From assembly GCF_019598945.1 (NCBI RefSeq), contig NZ_CP080598.1:3348001-3412000 (forward strand): DNA of 64,000 nt, in the 5' to 3' direction. Position numbers and translations under genes: made by a program. A model generated the notes under the pieces. It made no database searches. It saw nothing but the letters and a program-made list of their open reading frames with translations, and was not told the origin of the DNA. The stretch is from Sphaerospermopsis torques-reginae ITEP-024 (lineage in GTDB: Bacteria > Cyanobacteriota > Cyanobacteriia > Cyanobacteriales > Nostocaceae). The number at the start of each line of letters is the position of its first letter. Position 1 is the stretch's first letter. Below, piece after piece: positions 62,146-64,000 of this stretch.

Positions 62146-62312
62146 ATCGTAACCCGAAGAGCGGGAGCGACTAAATACGGACAGGAAAATAGTTTATGGG
62201 ACTGGGGAAGTGGGAAGCAGGGGAGCTTTCTAGCAGGGAGCAGGGGGAAGTTATTTGTATTTTTCCCAATCACCAATCACCAGTCACCAGTCACCAATCA
62301 CCAATCACCTAC

Positions 62313-63032
62313 TTAATGACCAAGTAACCTTTGTCGGACTCCTTCAGCGATTCTGTTACCGAGATATTCAGGAATCAGGCTTTCGTTTGGACCGAGCAAG
62401 TAGAGTATTAGCCGAGTACGTCCCCGCCAAACCAATAAATTGGCATTGACTACTAATAGGTCTTCTTGCCAGATGGCATACATGACTTTATAAAATAATC
62501 CTGGTTGATTATCGGCTTCAATTACCAAAGCTGGGAGATGAAAAACAGGATCAACGTAAAACTCGGTTTGTACCTGCTCTAAACTAGCATTGAGGTTAAA
62601 TTCGACGGCTAACATCTCTTCTACCTCAAACCGACTTCCTAGAGCCTCACGAATGGCACGACAAACATTTTCGGCGGTTTTTTCGGTCAGGGCTTTGCTG
62701 CCACGGGACACTAGCAGTTTGATAAAAACTAACATTGGTGGTTGAATCTGACCATAGAGACTCAAACCGTGAATAGTTAAACCATAAGCTGCCAGCACAC
62801 CAAAAATATCGCTGAGGAGAAAAGACTGATTACGATATGCAAAATGCAGCGCACTTTTGCTACCTTCCGGCTTGATCTCGATCACAGCCCGTCTGGTTTT
62901 ATATAGACGGTATGCTAGTCGCAAATTTTGCAATTGTATCTCACTGCTAACAAATTGCTCATAAAATTGGGGAAACGCTCGGTTAAAACGTTTTAGGAGT
63001 TCCAGTGTTGAGGATTTTAAACCAGAAGTCAT
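62313..63032 (-). CDS. Conserved cyanobacterial protein with ACT-like regions
   Basis: A 239-residue soluble protein. 'SDIFGVLAAYGLTIHGLSLY' and 'ADNQPGLFYKVMYAIWQEDL' followed by 'VVNANLLVWRGRTRLILYLL' look like two ACT-like or GlnD C-terminal-like ligand-binding repeats ('PGLFYKVMYAIWQEDLLVVN' is the ACT core). N-terminal part 'LLKRFNRAFPQFYEQFVSSE' is helical. Members are found in cyanobacteria without a known role; a regulatory ligand-sensing function is inference. Preceded by heptamer repeats at 62270-62310. Confidence 0.75.
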   Translation of the reverse strand: MTSGLKSSTLELLKRFNRAFPQFYEQFVSSEIQLQNLRLAYRLYKTRRAVIEIKPEGSKSALHFAYRNQSFLLSDIFGVLAAYGLTIHGLSLYGQIQPPMLVFIKLLVSRGSKALTEKTAENVCRAIREALGSRFEVEEMLAVEFNLNASLEQVQTEFYVDPVFHLPALVIEADNQPGLFYKVMYAIWQEDLLVVNANLLVWRGRTRLILYLLGPNESLIPEYLGNRIAEGVRQRLLGH

Positions 63033-63916
63033 TGTTGGAGGTAAGACTTGCTTGCTTTGTTAACGAAGGCAGGAGACAGGAGGCAAGAGGCCTATTGTAC
63101 GGGGGATTTATACCCCACTTCAAAAATTTTTTGCTTTCAAAGGCGTTAGCGTAGCGGGACGAAGTGCGGTTTTAGACCCGATTTTTTTGATAAAAATAAA
63201 GCTATAGCCGTAGTTGTAGACAGAGTAGTTAGGACATCAATTGATCATGAAAGTCTTACTAAAATAGGGTTTTACTCCTGACTCCTGACTCCTGACTCCT
63301 GCTATAAAACTGTGTTATTTACTACTTGGCTATTATATTTTTCCGTTTTGGCCGCTGGAGCATATATTTTACCTAAAGGTGAAAATAGAGGTAGAAGTTT
63401 GATATCATACTAGCTAATAAGGGAAATTCTACATAATTTATTGTTTTCATCTATTTGTTTGTTGGCGGTTTAAGTTCACAATTTGGCTAAGGCGATCGCC
63501 TCCATTGTCTTTTTTGCTGTCAATCTTGGGCAAATGATTCTGTTTGGGTCTGCATCAGCGGCAAATTCATCAAAATTATAGATATGGATACATCAAAATA
63601 CCTGATCATGTAGTATCTTGATTTCAGTGGCACAAAAAATCAACCACTAAAAACAATCCAGCAGATGAAAGCCCAGGAATTTGCCAAAAATACCCTGTGC
63701 TTTAGCTAGGTGATTGTAAAAACAAAATGCTAAAGTTAAAAATGATTGGTTTGAAACTTTTAGTAACTGGCTGTCAAAAGTCCCCATCCCGAAAACACCC
63801 AACGTAATTTTTTAGGTTAGGTGTCTGGAGATAGAACAGAGACAGTGTTTTTACTAATGATTCAACACTCTCAAGCAGAGTAACCAATTCAGTCATGTTA
63901 CCCGAACCACGTTGGC
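63033..63916. other. Terminal intergenic region
   Basis: No supported gene. 63100-63180 is an inverted relative of the block at 15213-15280 ('gggggatttatacccc', then 'gcggttttagacccg'), with a 'ggcgttagcgtagcgg' palindrome inside. 'ctgactcctgactcctg' units at 63276-63300. A 33-codon stretch at about 63487-63590 from a TTG reads like a signal peptide ('MAKAIASIVFFAVNLGQMIL') but stops after 'GSASAANSSKL'; it may be a relic of an exported protein. Confidence 0.45.
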
Positions 63917-64000
63917 ATGGGTTTTTGGAAAACTTGGTTTAGTAGTTCTGAATCTGTAGCGACAAATAAAACGACCGCATTTGATGAGTATGCACGGGGA
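63917..64000 (+). CDS. Unidentified gene, 3' truncated by window edge
   Basis: ATG 63917 opens a frame that stays open to the end of the window: 'MGFWKTWFSSSESVATNKTT' and 'AFDEYARG'. The 28 codons are too few to assign a family. No clear ribosome binding site in the 15 bases before it. A genuine gene is plausible but not certain. Confidence 0.4.
   Translation, partial: MGFWKTWFSSSESVATNKTTAFDEYARG

Noticed and set aside
63487-63590. Short exported protein
   Set aside because: Signal-peptide-like stretch ends after about 30 codons; kept only as a note in the intergenic entry.

Overview
The window is a stretch of cyanobacterial chromosome, most likely from a filamentous Nostocales species (Anabaena, Nostoc or Dolichospermum type). 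It carries photosystem I genes (psaF, psaJ, psaL), many GCGATCGC (HIP1) octamers, abundant heptamer-type intergenic repeats, and the gene order amiC1-amiC2-murI-sds-hetZ. From memory this order matches the Anabaena PCC 7120 hetZ neighbourhood. The DNA is AT-rich and full of dispersed repeats, small MITE-like elements and decayed genes.

Layout. 1-2.9 kb: 3' end of a CPA2 antiporter, a HAD hydrolase, tRNA-Ala(CGC), a Uma2 nuclease. 3-8.3 kb: a decayed type I restriction locus, with hsdM cut after 37 codons by an IS982-family element, followed by hsdR and a YgjP-like metallopeptidase. 8.4-14.9 kb: housekeeping genes (SIMPL protein, ssb, mreB, mreC, mreD, ribD, a small protein), with repeats in almost every gap. 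16-23 kb: an accessory island with a phosphorothioation-associated type methyltransferase, a HicB remnant, a VapBC-like pair, an unusual HSDR_N-STAND ATPase fusion, a second Uma2 nuclease and an M15-like peptidase. 23-33.4 kb: nhaS3-type antiporter, tandem septal amidases amiC1 and amiC2, murI, solanesyl diphosphate synthase.

34-36.8 kb: one ORF joins the first 360 residues of HetZ (heterocyst regulator) to the second half of a TgpA-type transglutaminase-like membrane protein. It looks like a deletion that removed the end of hetZ and whatever lay between. 37-56 kb: a signalling and proteolysis region. It holds an ECF-like sigma factor, a DUF1822 protein, two near-identical inverted copies of a secreted double trypsin-like protease plus TPR gene, a TPR lipoprotein-like protein, a 1548-residue CHAT-STAND-WD40 protein, a COP23 protein and an HhoA-like protease with a PPC domain. 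The two inverted copies bound an 7.9-kb segment that could invert.

57-64 kb: remA, gmk, psaL, psaJ, psaF, tsaD, an alpha/beta hydrolase, an ACT-like conserved protein and the first 28 codons of an unidentified gene.

The oddest raw-sequence signal is a 47-bp tandem repeat around the CHAT gene. Some units carry T at all 16 positions where the normal unit has A, with the other 31 positions unchanged.
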